From: an uncultured Lachnospiraceae bacterium
GTDB lineage: Bacteria; Bacillota; Clostridia; Lachnospirales; Lachnospiraceae
DNA: 64,000 nucleotides
Direction of reading: 5' to 3'
Assembly: GCA_947570615.1 (NCBI GenBank)
Contig: CANOVJ010000012.1
Span: 1 to 64,000 of the forward strand
Of the stretch, positions 26,523-35,053 are shown piece by piece. The notes below the pieces were generated by a model. That model had not been told where the DNA came from. It worked only from the letters and a program-made list of their open reading frames with translations, and did no database searches. The stretch's first letter is position 1. Each line of letters opens with the position of its first letter. The position numbers were made by a program, and so were the translations under genes.

Positions 26523-26561
26523 ACTAACCGCCGTTCTGCCACACAAAGACGCCATATGGCC

Positions 26562-27491
26562 CTATCCCGCGTTTTCATTCTGGAGGGGATAATGCAGCAT
26601 GGGCTCCCCGTCTATAAAATTGATCTCGTCGTTGAGATATACCTGGTAGTTATTCCACACATCCTCCAGTGTTTCCAGATTTCTTCTGACCACCTCGGGC
26701 TGCTTCATACAAAGCGCGACCACCAGCGCATTGATCACGCTTAAGGGCGCTACCAGCGAATCCACAATGGAAACCATATCGCTTCTGGCCAGAAGATTGC
26801 AGGAGGAATACAGATTCATGGGGGAATGGATGGTGTCCGTGATGGTGATCACCCTGGCATTGCGATCATTCGCAAACTCCATGGCCTTAAGGGTGCGCAT
26901 GGAGTATCTGGGGAAGCTGATCCCGATGACGGCGTCCTCCTCGTCGATACGGATCATCTGCTCGAATATTTCCGTAACACTTGTTGTTTTTACAAGGATG
27001 ATATTTCCCCTTATCATATTCAGATAAAAATGCAGAAAATCAGCCAGCGGCTCGCAGCTTCTCACGCCCACTATATAGACGTTCCTCGCTTCAAGGATCA
27101 TATCCACCGCCGCGTCAAAGGCAGCCGCATCCAGATTCACAATGGTATCTCTGAGCTTCTCTATATCCGACTCCAGCACGGAATGAAGGATTTCCGACTG
27201 GGTGCTCTTCCCATACCTGGCCCCCATCTTCTGAACCGAATTGAGCTTGTTCCTCACCCACTCCTCCAGCGCCTTCTGAAACTCGGGATATCCCCCATAG
27301 CCCAGGGCGGAGGCAAAACGAACCACCGTGGACTCGCTGACTCCCACGGTTTCTCCCAGCCTGGCCGCCGTCATGAATACCGCCTGCTCGTAATGATCAG
27401 AAATGTAAGCCGCCACCGCTTTGTGCCCCTTACTCATCTTCATATATCTGTCATTCATTCTGGTAATGATATCATGCTCCTGCTGTTCCAT
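26562..27491 (-). CDS. MurR/RpiR family transcriptional regulator
   Basis: The 309-residue regulator has an N-terminal HTH_6 domain (residues 12-85, with LGETVGVSESTVVRFASALG) and a C-terminal SIS sugar-phosphate-binding domain (about 130-260, with YIVGVRSCEPLADF and GISFPRYSMRTL). The family senses phosphosugars. No sugar-catabolic gene is adjacent, so the target is unclear. It may share a transcript with the flavoprotein downstream. Confidence 0.9.
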   Translation of the reverse strand: MEQQEHDIITRMNDRYMKMSKGHKAVAAYISDHYEQAVFMTAARLGETVGVSESTVVRFASALGYGGYPEFQKALEEWVRNKLNSVQKMGARYGKSTQSEILHSVLESDIEKLRDTIVNLDAAAFDAAVDMILEARNVYIVGVRSCEPLADFLHFYLNMIRGNIILVKTTSVTEIFEQMIRIDEEDAVIGISFPRYSMRTLKAMEFANDRNARVITITDTIHSPMNLYSSCNLLARSDMVSIVDSLVAPLSVINALVVALCMKQPEVVRRNLETLEDVWNNYQVYLNDEINFIDGEPMLHYPLQNENAG

Positions 27492-27522
27492 CCCCGCTTC
27501 TTCTCCTTACGTAAAAGTGATT

Positions 27523-27545
27523 CCTTTAAGGCCCGCCCTTAAAGG
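27523..27545 (-). terminator. Hairpin downstream of tetR
   Basis: The 9-bp arms CCTTTAAGG and CCTTAAAGG flank a 5-base loop. It lies 22 bases past the TetR stop and is followed on the minus strand by AATCACTTTTACG. A classical T-run is poor, so it may be only a weak terminator. Confidence 0.45.
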
Positions 27546-27566
27546 GTGCCGGTCCTGCCGCACTCT

Positions 27567-28112
27567 CTACCTGAATGAATGATAACAGTCCCTTAAAAGC
27601 TGCATGGTTTCACTGTCCGAGAGATCATAATCCCCGGTAAGAGACATGCAGGCGGCCCCATGGATAAAAATCCACATTCTGGTAAACAGCTCTCCGGCAT
27701 TACGACTGCCCTGGGCCGTCGCGGACTGGATCTCCCTGCTCACGTTTCCGCTCTCCCCGTTGAGAATATCGTACATGCTCATTCCGCCCCGCTCAGGAGT
27801 CAGGAAGATAAACTTAAACAGCTCCTTATGCTCCCCGGCAAATTTGATATAGGCCTGTCCGAGATTCACAAACGGAGTGACCGTCTGTCTCTGGAACTTC
27901 CTGTAATAATCCTGAAAAAAGGCGCAGGCCATCCCGCACAGCTCCTGCGTCACTTCCTCCATGCTCTTATAAAACCGGAAAATGGGCTGCGTGGAACAGT
28001 TCGCCCTCGCAGCCAGCTTTCTGGCCGTAACCTGTTCGATTCCTTCCTCCTGCAAAAGCGAAAAAGCCGCCTTAAGGATTGCATCCTTCGTAATCGTTTC
28101 TTTTCTTGCCAT
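27567..28112 (-). CDS. TetR family transcriptional regulator
   Basis: The 181-residue protein has an N-terminal TetR HTH (residues 8-55, AILKAAFSLLQEEGIEQVTARKLA then STQPIFRFYKSMEE) and a ligand-binding C-terminal half with a WHG-type region (MWIFIHGAACM). The ATG follows a GAAGGGG site. Its promoter and a palindromic operator directly overlap the transcription start, so it is probably autoregulated. Its wider target is unknown. Confidence 0.88.
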   Translation of the reverse strand: MARKETITKDAILKAAFSLLQEEGIEQVTARKLAARANCSTQPIFRFYKSMEEVTQELCGMACAFFQDYYRKFQRQTVTPFVNLGQAYIKFAGEHKELFKFIFLTPERGGMSMYDILNGESGNVSREIQSATAQGSRNAGELFTRMWIFIHGAACMSLTGDYDLSDSETMQLLRDCYHSFR

Positions 28113-28133
28113 GTGATTAACCCCTTCTTTTGT

Positions 28134-28147
28134 ATAACATCTGTTAT
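28134..28147. promoter_or_regulatory. Candidate TetR operator
   Basis: The arms ATAACA and TGTTAT are separated by 2 bases. The site lies immediately downstream of the tetR -10 box, at the expected start of transcription, the position from which an autorepressor would act. Confidence 0.55.
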
Positions 28148-28148
28148 T

Positions 28149-28177
28149 ATCCTACAATATATTTCATAAACTGTCAA
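28149..28177 (-). promoter_or_regulatory. Promoter of tetR
   Basis: On the minus strand, a consensus TTGACA (28172-28177) and TAGGAT (28149-28154) are separated by 17 bases. Confidence 0.7.
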
Positions 28178-28180
28178 TGG

Positions 28181-28220
28181 AAAAACAGCGGACAGGAAAA
28201 ATCTTCTTTCCTGTCCGCCA
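28181..28220 (-). terminator. Terminator of the amidase gene
   Basis: The arms GCGGACAGGAAA and TTTCCTGTCCGC surround a short loop. On the minus strand the stem is followed by TGTTTTTCC. It lies 15 bases past the amidase stop. Confidence 0.75.
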
Positions 28221-28234
28221 TGTATCCTCCTTAT

Positions 28235-29371
28235 TCAGACGCTGTCCTGCTCCGCCATATATTTGTCCAGATCCTGCTTAAACCGCTCCCATTCCTCCAC
28301 ATGCTCCGTAAAATACAGCGGACACTTCTTCCCGCCCTCGTCGTAATGCCTGCGCATATCCTGCGGCGTCAGCCCGTACTCCTTTAACAGCCATCCGCAG
28401 AGCCTGATCAGGGACTGGTAGGTCCTGTCCGTAAAGCTGCCGTCCTCCTGGAGATAACAGCATTCTATGGAAATCGAATCATAGTTCCGCCCCATCACCG
28501 CATAGGCAATCTCATCAAGCGGAACACACTGTATGATTTCTCCGTCATATCCAATAATAAAATGGGCGCTGGCCGAGGTCTCTCCGGTGGTCGCCAGATT
28601 TTCAAAATAACTCCTGTTCTGTGCGGCGCTTGTCCCGCGGTTGGCTGTATAGTGGACAAAAATATTGTTGACCGCCTCCAGCGCCTCTCCCGGCCTTGAG
28701 TATTCATTCACTGTCAGAAAGTCCTCTGTGATAAAGGGCTTTCCGGTATTTTCATCCTCCTTTGACGTCTCGCCTGTCTTCGGCATCTCGCGAAAGGCGT
28801 TCACCGTCCTCTGCGGCTCCTCCCTTCCGGTAAACAGCCTGACCAGAAAAAAGAGCGAGAGTCCGATCACTCCCACCAGGCATATCAGAACCGTGAACCT
28901 GGCCGCCATCTGCTTTCTGCGCCGTATTCTCTTTCTGCGAAGCCGCTCCTGCCGCGCCCTGACCTGTGCCGCCCGGGAACGTCTGGATGCCGGACGTTCA
29001 TATGGATCCGGCTCTGCGGCCCTGACAGGCCTGGAACGCCTGGCCGCCGAATTTCTCTGCGGCGCAGGGGCCGGGCGCCGTCCGGACATCTGTCCTCTCT
29101 GCGGTGCAGGACGAACCCCCGAAACAGGCCCTCTTCCAGGCGCCGTTACCGGACGTCTCCCGGATGGCATATTGGGCGGCGATACCGACACCCGACGCCG
29201 TGCAGAGGGCACATCACGCTGCCCTGCGTGTGTTCCTGCTCCTGTGCCAGAACCCGTATTTACAGTGACCTCAGACCACATCCTTATGTTCTCCCCGGAT
29301 GCTTTTCTGGCCCTGACGCGCTCCTGCCTTTCCTCTCTGTCCCCTGATAAGTCAATCACATTCAGCTCCAT
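28235..29371 (-). CDS. Membrane-anchored N-acetylmuramoyl-L-alanine amidase
   Basis: The 378-residue protein has a long Arg/Pro/Gly-rich cytoplasmic N-terminus (residues 1-155), one transmembrane helix (about 158-180), and an extracytoplasmic Amidase_2/PGRP-type domain (about 230-375). Zinc and catalytic positions are suggested by FVHYTANRGTSA, SASAHFIIGYDGEIIQCVP and HYDEGGKKCPLYF. It should cut the MurNAc-L-Ala bond in peptidoglycan. The basic low-complexity N-terminus is unusually long for this family and may localise the enzyme. It has its own terminator. Confidence 0.87.
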   Translation of the reverse strand: MELNVIDLSGDREERQERVRARKASGENIRMWSEVTVNTGSGTGAGTHAGQRDVPSARRRVSVSPPNMPSGRRPVTAPGRGPVSGVRPAPQRGQMSGRRPAPAPQRNSAARRSRPVRAAEPDPYERPASRRSRAAQVRARQERLRRKRIRRRKQMAARFTVLICLVGVIGLSLFFLVRLFTGREEPQRTVNAFREMPKTGETSKEDENTGKPFITEDFLTVNEYSRPGEALEAVNNIFVHYTANRGTSAAQNRSYFENLATTGETSASAHFIIGYDGEIIQCVPLDEIAYAVMGRNYDSISIECCYLQEDGSFTDRTYQSLIRLCGWLLKEYGLTPQDMRRHYDEGGKKCPLYFTEHVEEWERFKQDLDKYMAEQDSV

Positions 29372-29591
29372 ACCACTTCATCCTCTGTATCCCCCAATAT
29401 GAAAAACAGTATAGCAATAAAGAAAAGAAACTTTTTTAACAGAAAATAAATTTTTTCTTAATCTTTTCTCCAAATTGGCGGTTGAAAAACCTTTTGAGGA
29501 GTAGTAAGGTAATATTATTATCACATCAGATAACCAAAGCGGCAGGCATTACGGTGATTCGATTCTGTCTGCCATGGAAGGATGACGAAAA

Positions 29592-30488
29592 ATGAGCGAT
29601 ACATTTCATATAATCAGCGACGGCTCCTGCGATCTGCCGCCCCGGCTGACAGAAGAAAAAAACATAACGGTCGTACCCTTTTATGTATCCTTTGACGGGG
29701 AGCATTATCAAAAGGAAATCGTTGAAATCGATATCCGCGACTTTTACCGGAGAATGGCGACACAGACCGGGGTATATCCCAGATCCTCCATGCCCTCCGT
29801 GCAGGATTATATTGACGCTTTTCTGCCTGTTGTGGAGCAGAAGATTCCCATCATCTGTATCTGTATCACAACCAAATTCAGCGGTTCCATGCAGTCTGCC
29901 CTGAATGCCAGAAACATGATCCTGGACGATTATCCGCACGCCCGTATCACTGTGATCGACGCTACCGTCAACACAGTTTTGCAGGGCCTGTATGTGCTGG
30001 AAGCCGTGCGCCTTAAGGAGAGCGGCGCAGACTATGAACAGGCCGTCAGAAGACTGGAGGAGATCCGCTCCTCCGGGCGCATCTTTTTTACGGTGGGCGA
30101 CATGGAATATCTGCAGCACGGCGGCCGGATCGGTAAGGTGGCCGGTATCGCCGGAAGCGTACTGAAAATCAGACCCATTATCACTCTGAAGGAAGGCGAA
30201 ATCTTCCCCTCCGGCATCGCCAGAAGCCGGAACAAATCCATGGAAAAGACCATCAGCCTGATCACTGAATATCTGGATCAGCAAAAGGAGCCCGCAGACC
30301 GCTTCAGTATCGCTGTGGGTTTCGGCTACGACTATGAGGAGGCTCTCTCCTACCGCGATATGGTTCTGAACGTGCTGCGGGAAAAATACGGAGTGCAGGA
30401 GCTTCCGATTTATCAGATCGGGGCGACCATCGGCGTTCATACCGGCCCTTATCCCCTGGGACTTGGAATTATTCACAGGGCGGTGTGA
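29592..30488 (+). CDS. DegV family fatty-acid-binding protein
   Basis: The 298-residue protein has the DegV fold: N-terminal IISDGSCDLPP, YPRSSMPSVQDYIDAF near residue 75, the STKFSG-like TTKFSGSMQSA near 96, and the C-terminal ATIGVHTGPYPLG. Family members (FakB type) present fatty acids to the FakA kinase for phosphorylation; no fakA is adjacent. The spacing to the next gene is 21 bases on the same strand, suggesting co-transcription with a glycosyltransferase. Confidence 0.9.
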   Translation: MSDTFHIISDGSCDLPPRLTEEKNITVVPFYVSFDGEHYQKEIVEIDIRDFYRRMATQTGVYPRSSMPSVQDYIDAFLPVVEQKIPIICICITTKFSGSMQSALNARNMILDDYPHARITVIDATVNTVLQGLYVLEAVRLKESGADYEQAVRRLEEIRSSGRIFFTVGDMEYLQHGGRIGKVAGIAGSVLKIRPIITLKEGEIFPSGIARSRNKSMEKTISLITEYLDQQKEPADRFSIAVGFGYDYEEALSYRDMVLNVLREKYGVQELPIYQIGATIGVHTGPYPLGLGIIHRAV

Positions 30489-30509
30489 GGGGTTTGGGGG
30501 AGGATCTGT

Positions 30510-31505
30510 ATGACAGGCGATATTTCAGGGAAAAGGGTGCTGTTTGTTACCACTAAAAATCTGGATTACATCCGTAACGCGCAGGAGCTTTCCCTGATCC
30601 GTAAAATGGCCGTCTGCTGTGATGTAATCGGCTCATATAACAGTCATTATCCCCTGCGCATCCTGATCGTTATATGGGGACTGATCACCAGATCCGCCGG
30701 CAGATATGACACCGTGTTCATCGGCTTTGCCCCGCAGCTGGTCCTTCCCCTTTTCCGAAAAAAATTTCTACGTCAAAGGGTGCTTATTGATTTTTTTATT
30801 TCTCTCTTCGATACCTTCTGTCTGGATCGAAAGCTTTTTAAACCCGCTGGTATTGTGGGACGTTTTCTCCATCGTCTGGACCGCGTTACCCTTTCTCTGG
30901 CGGATCTGGTCATCTGTGACACCCTTGCCCATGGAAGATTTTTTACAGAAGAGTTTCACGTCGCACCTTCCAGGCTCCATCCTCTGTACCTGGAGGCAGA
31001 CCGCCGCGTCTACCATCCTGTATCTGTTCAAAGACCGGAGCATCTGAAGGATAAACGCATCGTTCTCTATTTCGGCAGCATCCTCCCCCTGCAGGGCGCT
31101 GATGTTGTTCTGAAGGCAATATCCCTTGTGCTGAAAAATCAGAGCGGGCGTAAAAATATCTTTTTTTATTTTATCGGCCCCATAAAGGGAAAGGCTTTAC
31201 GCTCCCTTTGTCCCCATTCTGCGCTCGTACAGTACATTCCATGGCTTTCCCAGAAGGAGCTGGCCCGACTGATCGCATCGTCGGATCTGTGCCTCGCCGG
31301 GCATTTCAGCAAAACCATCGCCAAGGCCAGCCGTACCATTCCCGGAAAGGCCTTCATCTATCAGGCGATGGAAAAGCCCATGATCCTGGGCGATAATCCC
31401 GCCAATCATGAGCTGTTTGTCTCTGACAGGGATACTGTTTTTGTGGAGATGGGGAATTCCCGTGCGCTGGCGGATGCGATTCTTACCTTTTTTGAATACG
31501 ACTGA
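30510..31505 (+). CDS. GT-B fold (GT4-like) glycosyltransferase
   Basis: The 331-residue protein has a two-domain GT-B layout. The N-terminal domain includes KRVLFVTTKN; the C-terminal domain holds the nucleotide-sugar region IVLYFGSILPLQGADVVLKA and the family-4-like element GKAFIYQAMEKPMILGD with a downstream acidic residue. It probably adds a sugar to a surface or lipid acceptor. Its last 23 bases overlap the convergent GT2 gene at the end of the glycan operon, unusual in this window. Confidence 0.75.
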   Translation: MTGDISGKRVLFVTTKNLDYIRNAQELSLIRKMAVCCDVIGSYNSHYPLRILIVIWGLITRSAGRYDTVFIGFAPQLVLPLFRKKFLRQRVLIDFFISLFDTFCLDRKLFKPAGIVGRFLHRLDRVTLSLADLVICDTLAHGRFFTEEFHVAPSRLHPLYLEADRRVYHPVSVQRPEHLKDKRIVLYFGSILPLQGADVVLKAISLVLKNQSGRKNIFFYFIGPIKGKALRSLCPHSALVQYIPWLSQKELARLIASSDLCLAGHFSKTIAKASRTIPGKAFIYQAMEKPMILGDNPANHELFVSDRDTVFVEMGNSRALADAILTFFEYD

Positions 31506-32580
31506 GGATACACTGTGCTCTGTGAAGCAGATAAATCCCTGCCCCCGCTCTTGTTCGTCCCATAAATACCACAGCCTTCAGCCGCCATTCTGTTTTTTTC
31601 CATTCTACATTCCAAAACGCTGTGCGATAAGGCTCCATCCTCAGAACAGCTTCGAGCTCCTCTATCCTGGTACGGAGTTTTTGGGGATTACGGGGATGAA
31701 AAAAGGTCAGCCTGCAGCAGATACTGAACGATTTGATAATCCTGCAATAGTAAGCCTGTCGAAACTCCTCCCTCTCCTCTCCATCCCAGGCAGTGTCTCC
31801 ATGACATTTGTCCTGAAAGCTCCCCGTCATATAATCGTTCAGATAAGACCACACCCTGCAATCCTGCGCCACCCGGTCCGGCCTGTAGCTGTTGGTAATG
31901 GATGCGGGAACATATCGGTAATGATAGATCTTTTCCTTACAATATACCACCCTCCGGGCTTTTCCAAAGGCGGCCACATTAAAGACCATATCGTCAAGCA
32001 CCTTAAGCTCCGGCCTGAAGCAGAGCTCCTTTTCCAGCAGGAAATTTCTTCGGTAAAGCTTGTCCCAGGGAGCGGCCAGCGGAACCCCGGTTTTCGGATC
32101 GGCTGCCGGAAAGTACAGAACGCCTCTCTGCAGCTTCCGAATCGCTTTCGTTTCTGTCCAGACTGCCTCATGCGGGAAATGCTCCCATGCGCTCTCATGA
32201 TGACCTGTATTTTTCCACGCGTCAAAAAGGAGAATATCAGCGTCGGTATTCTTCTCAGACCTCTTTAGCAGAATGTCAATTGCCCCTTCCGCCAGCCAGT
32301 CGTCCGAATCCACAAAATAAATCCATTCTCCCTTCGCCAGATGAAGGCCAGTATTTCGCGCCGCCGCAACGCCCTCGTTCCTTTTATGGACCACCCGGAT
32401 GAAAGAGTGCCTGCGGGCGAAGGCATCGGCCAGCTCGCCGGAGCTGTCGGGTGAGCCGTCGTCAATTATGAGGATTTCGATCTGTTCACCGTCCGTCTGG
32501 TTCAGGATGCTGGCAAGACACTCCGGCAGGTATTGCTCTACCCGGTAGACAGGGATAATAAGGGATAATTGCGGGGGCAT
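31483..32580 (-). CDS. Family 2 glycosyltransferase
   Basis: The 365-residue GT-A enzyme has the GT2 start LSLIIPVYRVEQYLPECLAS, LIIDDGSPDSS, the chain RNTGLHLAKGEWIYFVDSDD with its DXD-like metal site, and a helical C-terminal part. I chose ATG at 32580 because GGAGG lies just upstream; the earlier in-frame ATGs lack sites. It is the last gene of the large minus-strand glycan operon and overlaps the convergent glycosyltransferase by 23 bases. Confidence 0.85.
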   Translation of the reverse strand: MPPQLSLIIPVYRVEQYLPECLASILNQTDGEQIEILIIDDGSPDSSGELADAFARRHSFIRVVHKRNEGVAAARNTGLHLAKGEWIYFVDSDDWLAEGAIDILLKRSEKNTDADILLFDAWKNTGHHESAWEHFPHEAVWTETKAIRKLQRGVLYFPAADPKTGVPLAAPWDKLYRRNFLLEKELCFRPELKVLDDMVFNVAAFGKARRVVYCKEKIYHYRYVPASITNSYRPDRVAQDCRVWSYLNDYMTGSFQDKCHGDTAWDGEEREEFRQAYYCRIIKSFSICCRLTFFHPRNPQKLRTRIEELEAVLRMEPYRTAFWNVEWKKTEWRLKAVVFMGRTRAGAGIYLLHRAQCILSRIQKR

Positions 32581-32614
32581 GTTTCCTCCATTGACATCAT
32601 AAGCCTCTGCTCTT

Positions 32615-32998
32615 TCAGGCATTTGCACACAACAGGGCTTTTACTTCTGCAACATCCTTCTCGAGATGTTCTACCCTCATCCTTAATCCGGACACCTGCA
32701 CTTCGAATAAAAGTGATTTATCCTGCACTCTTATTGCCTGGTTAAGCTTATCGACCAAATTAATATGATTCTCTGCCAGCAGCTGAATATTATGATTCGT
32801 CTCATTTTCCAGCGTCAGCTCCAGATTGGTTACTTTTTGCTTCACAACCTGCATATCATCCTGCAGTGCATGTACATCGTCCTTCAGCGTATGTACATCT
32901 TCCTTCAGTCCATGCACATCTTCCTTCAGCCCATGCACATCGTCATAAATTGCCCGCATATTCTCATAAAGCGCCTGTAATATATCCCTGTCTGTCAT
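32615..32998 (-). CDS. Small heptad-repeat coiled-coil protein
   Basis: The 127-residue protein is nearly all coiled coil. Residues 20-54 repeat the heptad D-D-V-H-x-L-K (DDVHGLKEDVHGLKEDVHTL and on), encoded by 21-bp tandem DNA repeats. No signal or membrane segment is seen and no enzymatic domain is recognised. It sits inside the glycan operon between two glycosyltransferases and could scaffold them. Repeat-number change would stretch the coil without breaking frame. Confidence 0.7.
   Translation of the reverse strand: MTDRDILQALYENMRAIYDDVHGLKEDVHGLKEDVHTLKDDVHALQDDMQVVKQKVTNLELTLENETNHNIQLLAENHINLVDKLNQAIRVQDKSLLFEVQVSGLRMRVEHLEKDVAEVKALLCANA
32869..32943 (-). repeat. 21-bp tandem repeats (heptad-coding)
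   Basis: Three full units of 21 bases begin at 32869, 32890 and 32911, with a partial fourth at 32932. They differ at only a few positions and share the core ATGNACATCNTCCTTCAG. Each encodes one heptad. Confidence 0.85.
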
Positions 32999-33226
32999 TC
33001 TCTCTCCTCCTCCTGACTGTTTTGAGTAAATGGCGAAAAGCCCGAACTGCAGATTTTCATACTTTTTTCGTCTGACATGAAAAACAGATACATCAGTGAA
33101 TCAGAAATAACTGATGTGGCGAATTGCTTTGTGATGGCATTTACTATAACACAATTTACAGGAAGATGCAATACTTTTTATGTTTTTTCGCAAAGATATT
33201 GTATACGTTTTCCCCATTTGAAACGC

Positions 33227-35041
33227 TTAATGGAATGAATCTGTAAACAGCGCCTTCTCCCAATACCCGGCCGCCTTTAATCTTCCATACTCCCTTCTGT
33301 ACTCCCGACAGCTTTTTCTGTATCCGGTATCGATCACCCAAAGCAGTCTTCCAAAGATTCTGGCCATCTCAAACACCTGTCCCATGCGACGCCGCGTAAG
33401 GATCCCCTTTCCATTGGCATCATCGAAGAGAAGAAGCCTTCCGGCCCGGAAAAGAGTAACCGGATGAGCGTTCATGTAGTGGGCCTGCACCTTCCTTTTC
33501 GCCGGCAGAAAATATCCGTTAAAGGTAAGGAGCTGAACCAGTAACCGGCAAATGGAATAAGGAGAGGCGTCCTGACGGATTCTGTACTTAAAGCCATCCA
33601 TGGGCCTGTCCTGCGCGCACATCTCCGTTGACGCTTCCGCCAAAAGGGAGGTCATATCCTGAAAAGAATATCCTCTCTGCTGAATCATCTGATGATATTT
33701 CGCGGCATTCACCCGCAAAAGCCAGTGGGGACCCTTGCAGAAATCCGTCACCGCCTGCGCGATCAGATACATATCTTTATAACGGAAACGGAACACCGCA
33801 ACCAGCAGGGCTGTCAATACCTGCCGCTTCGCCTTTCCTGCAGAATAATGCGGACAGTGCAGGGCATTCACGATTAACATATTCCTCAGATTATAATACT
33901 CATTGGCGGAAATTCGTCTGTGCCCGTTGGCTTCATGCCAGATTGCAATTCCGTTCATGGTTATGATCTGCCTGGCATTGCGCAGGCTGTACTCCACATC
34001 GTCCTCATGGATAAAAAGCGGTACGGGAAGATTATCCCTTCGCAGGATTTCTGACGGCACACAGCAATACCACCAGGCCGCATAATCTCTCTCATATACT
34101 TCCTCATTGAGAACCACATTGGAAAAACTCCGCAGGTCAAGGCCACGCCCATAGAACCGACATTTTCCTTCCCTCCAGAGGGCTCCGTTTTCGTGCTGAA
34201 TATATTTCTGATCCAGCCGGAGCATGGCTCCCGCAATGAAAGCCCCGTCGTATTTCCGCTTCAACAGGCGGAGCAGGGCGTAAGTGCGGGCAATACTTTC
34301 CGGCTCAATCTCCACGTCGTCGTCCATAAAAATTACATGGGTGATGCCCGTTTTCTCCTTTACCTCCATGATCTCCATCAGCCCTCTGGCAAAGCCGCCG
34401 GTTCCTCCAAGATTGGGATTATGGACAATACGAATCCCCGGCCGGGACAGCCTGTCAATGTCAAGGGTTCTTCCATTGTCTGTAACGAACACCTCCAGAC
34501 GTCCATAAAGAGGGGATGGCGGATTACAGAGAAAACTCTGCTCCAGCACCGCCAGATTTCTGAGCAGATATTGTTCTCTCTTAAAGGTACAGATGTTCAG
34601 AGCGATCTTCACATCCCTGGCACCGCCTCTTTCCGTTTCATACCGCGCGCTCCTGAAACAGGAACCCTCCTCAAGCGCTTCCAATTTGAAGTAGATCACT
34701 CCATTTTTACAGTCCGGAAAATCAATCCTTTCCTCAGCGAAGGCCTCGGACTGTAGTTTCGCTTCCAGAAGAATATCGTCGGTGAGCTCTGCGCCGTCAC
34801 GCCTGGTATGGATAATCCAAAGCAGAAAGGCTCCTTTAAATGTAATTGTAAGGGAAATCCGGGATAGATCGCAATATTTCTTCCATTTACCCATAGAAAA
34901 CGCGTTGAAATAAGTATTGGTGGCCAGCCCGGAGCCTTCGGAGAAAAGCAGCCCCTCCGGCGTCTGTGTGATCCGGCCGGTTTGTCTGGTATACAACAGT
35001 GCGTTTTCGGTGTACGGGGTCAGGATGGTCTGTAGGGTCAT
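33227..35041 (-). CDS. GlfT2-like galactofuranosyl-type glycosyltransferase
   Basis: The 604-residue enzyme has an N-terminal beta-rich domain (1-145), a GT2/GT-A catalytic core from LNICTFKREQYLLRNLAVLE with the metal motif FMDDDVEIEPE near residue 237, and NPNLGGTGGFARGL. The conserved FIHEDDVEYSLR and WHEAN near 340-370 follow, and then a helical C-terminus. This order matches GlfT2-type polymerising galactofuranosyltransferases. No UDP-galactopyranose mutase gene is in the window, so the donor is inferred. It follows the nitroreductase gene by 12 bases. Confidence 0.85.
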   Translation of the reverse strand: MTLQTILTPYTENALLYTRQTGRITQTPEGLLFSEGSGLATNTYFNAFSMGKWKKYCDLSRISLTITFKGAFLLWIIHTRRDGAELTDDILLEAKLQSEAFAEERIDFPDCKNGVIYFKLEALEEGSCFRSARYETERGGARDVKIALNICTFKREQYLLRNLAVLEQSFLCNPPSPLYGRLEVFVTDNGRTLDIDRLSRPGIRIVHNPNLGGTGGFARGLMEIMEVKEKTGITHVIFMDDDVEIEPESIARTYALLRLLKRKYDGAFIAGAMLRLDQKYIQHENGALWREGKCRFYGRGLDLRSFSNVVLNEEVYERDYAAWWYCCVPSEILRRDNLPVPLFIHEDDVEYSLRNARQIITMNGIAIWHEANGHRRISANEYYNLRNMLIVNALHCPHYSAGKAKRQVLTALLVAVFRFRYKDMYLIAQAVTDFCKGPHWLLRVNAAKYHQMIQQRGYSFQDMTSLLAEASTEMCAQDRPMDGFKYRIRQDASPYSICRLLVQLLTFNGYFLPAKRKVQAHYMNAHPVTLFRAGRLLLFDDANGKGILTRRRMGQVFEMARIFGRLLWVIDTGYRKSCREYRREYGRLKAAGYWEKALFTDSFH

Positions 35042-35053
35042 TGGGGCTCCTGT

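Noticed and set aside
32869-32943. Possible CRISPR-like or minisatellite array
   Set aside because: The units are contiguous without spacers and in frame, encoding heptads of a coiled coil; no cas gene is present.
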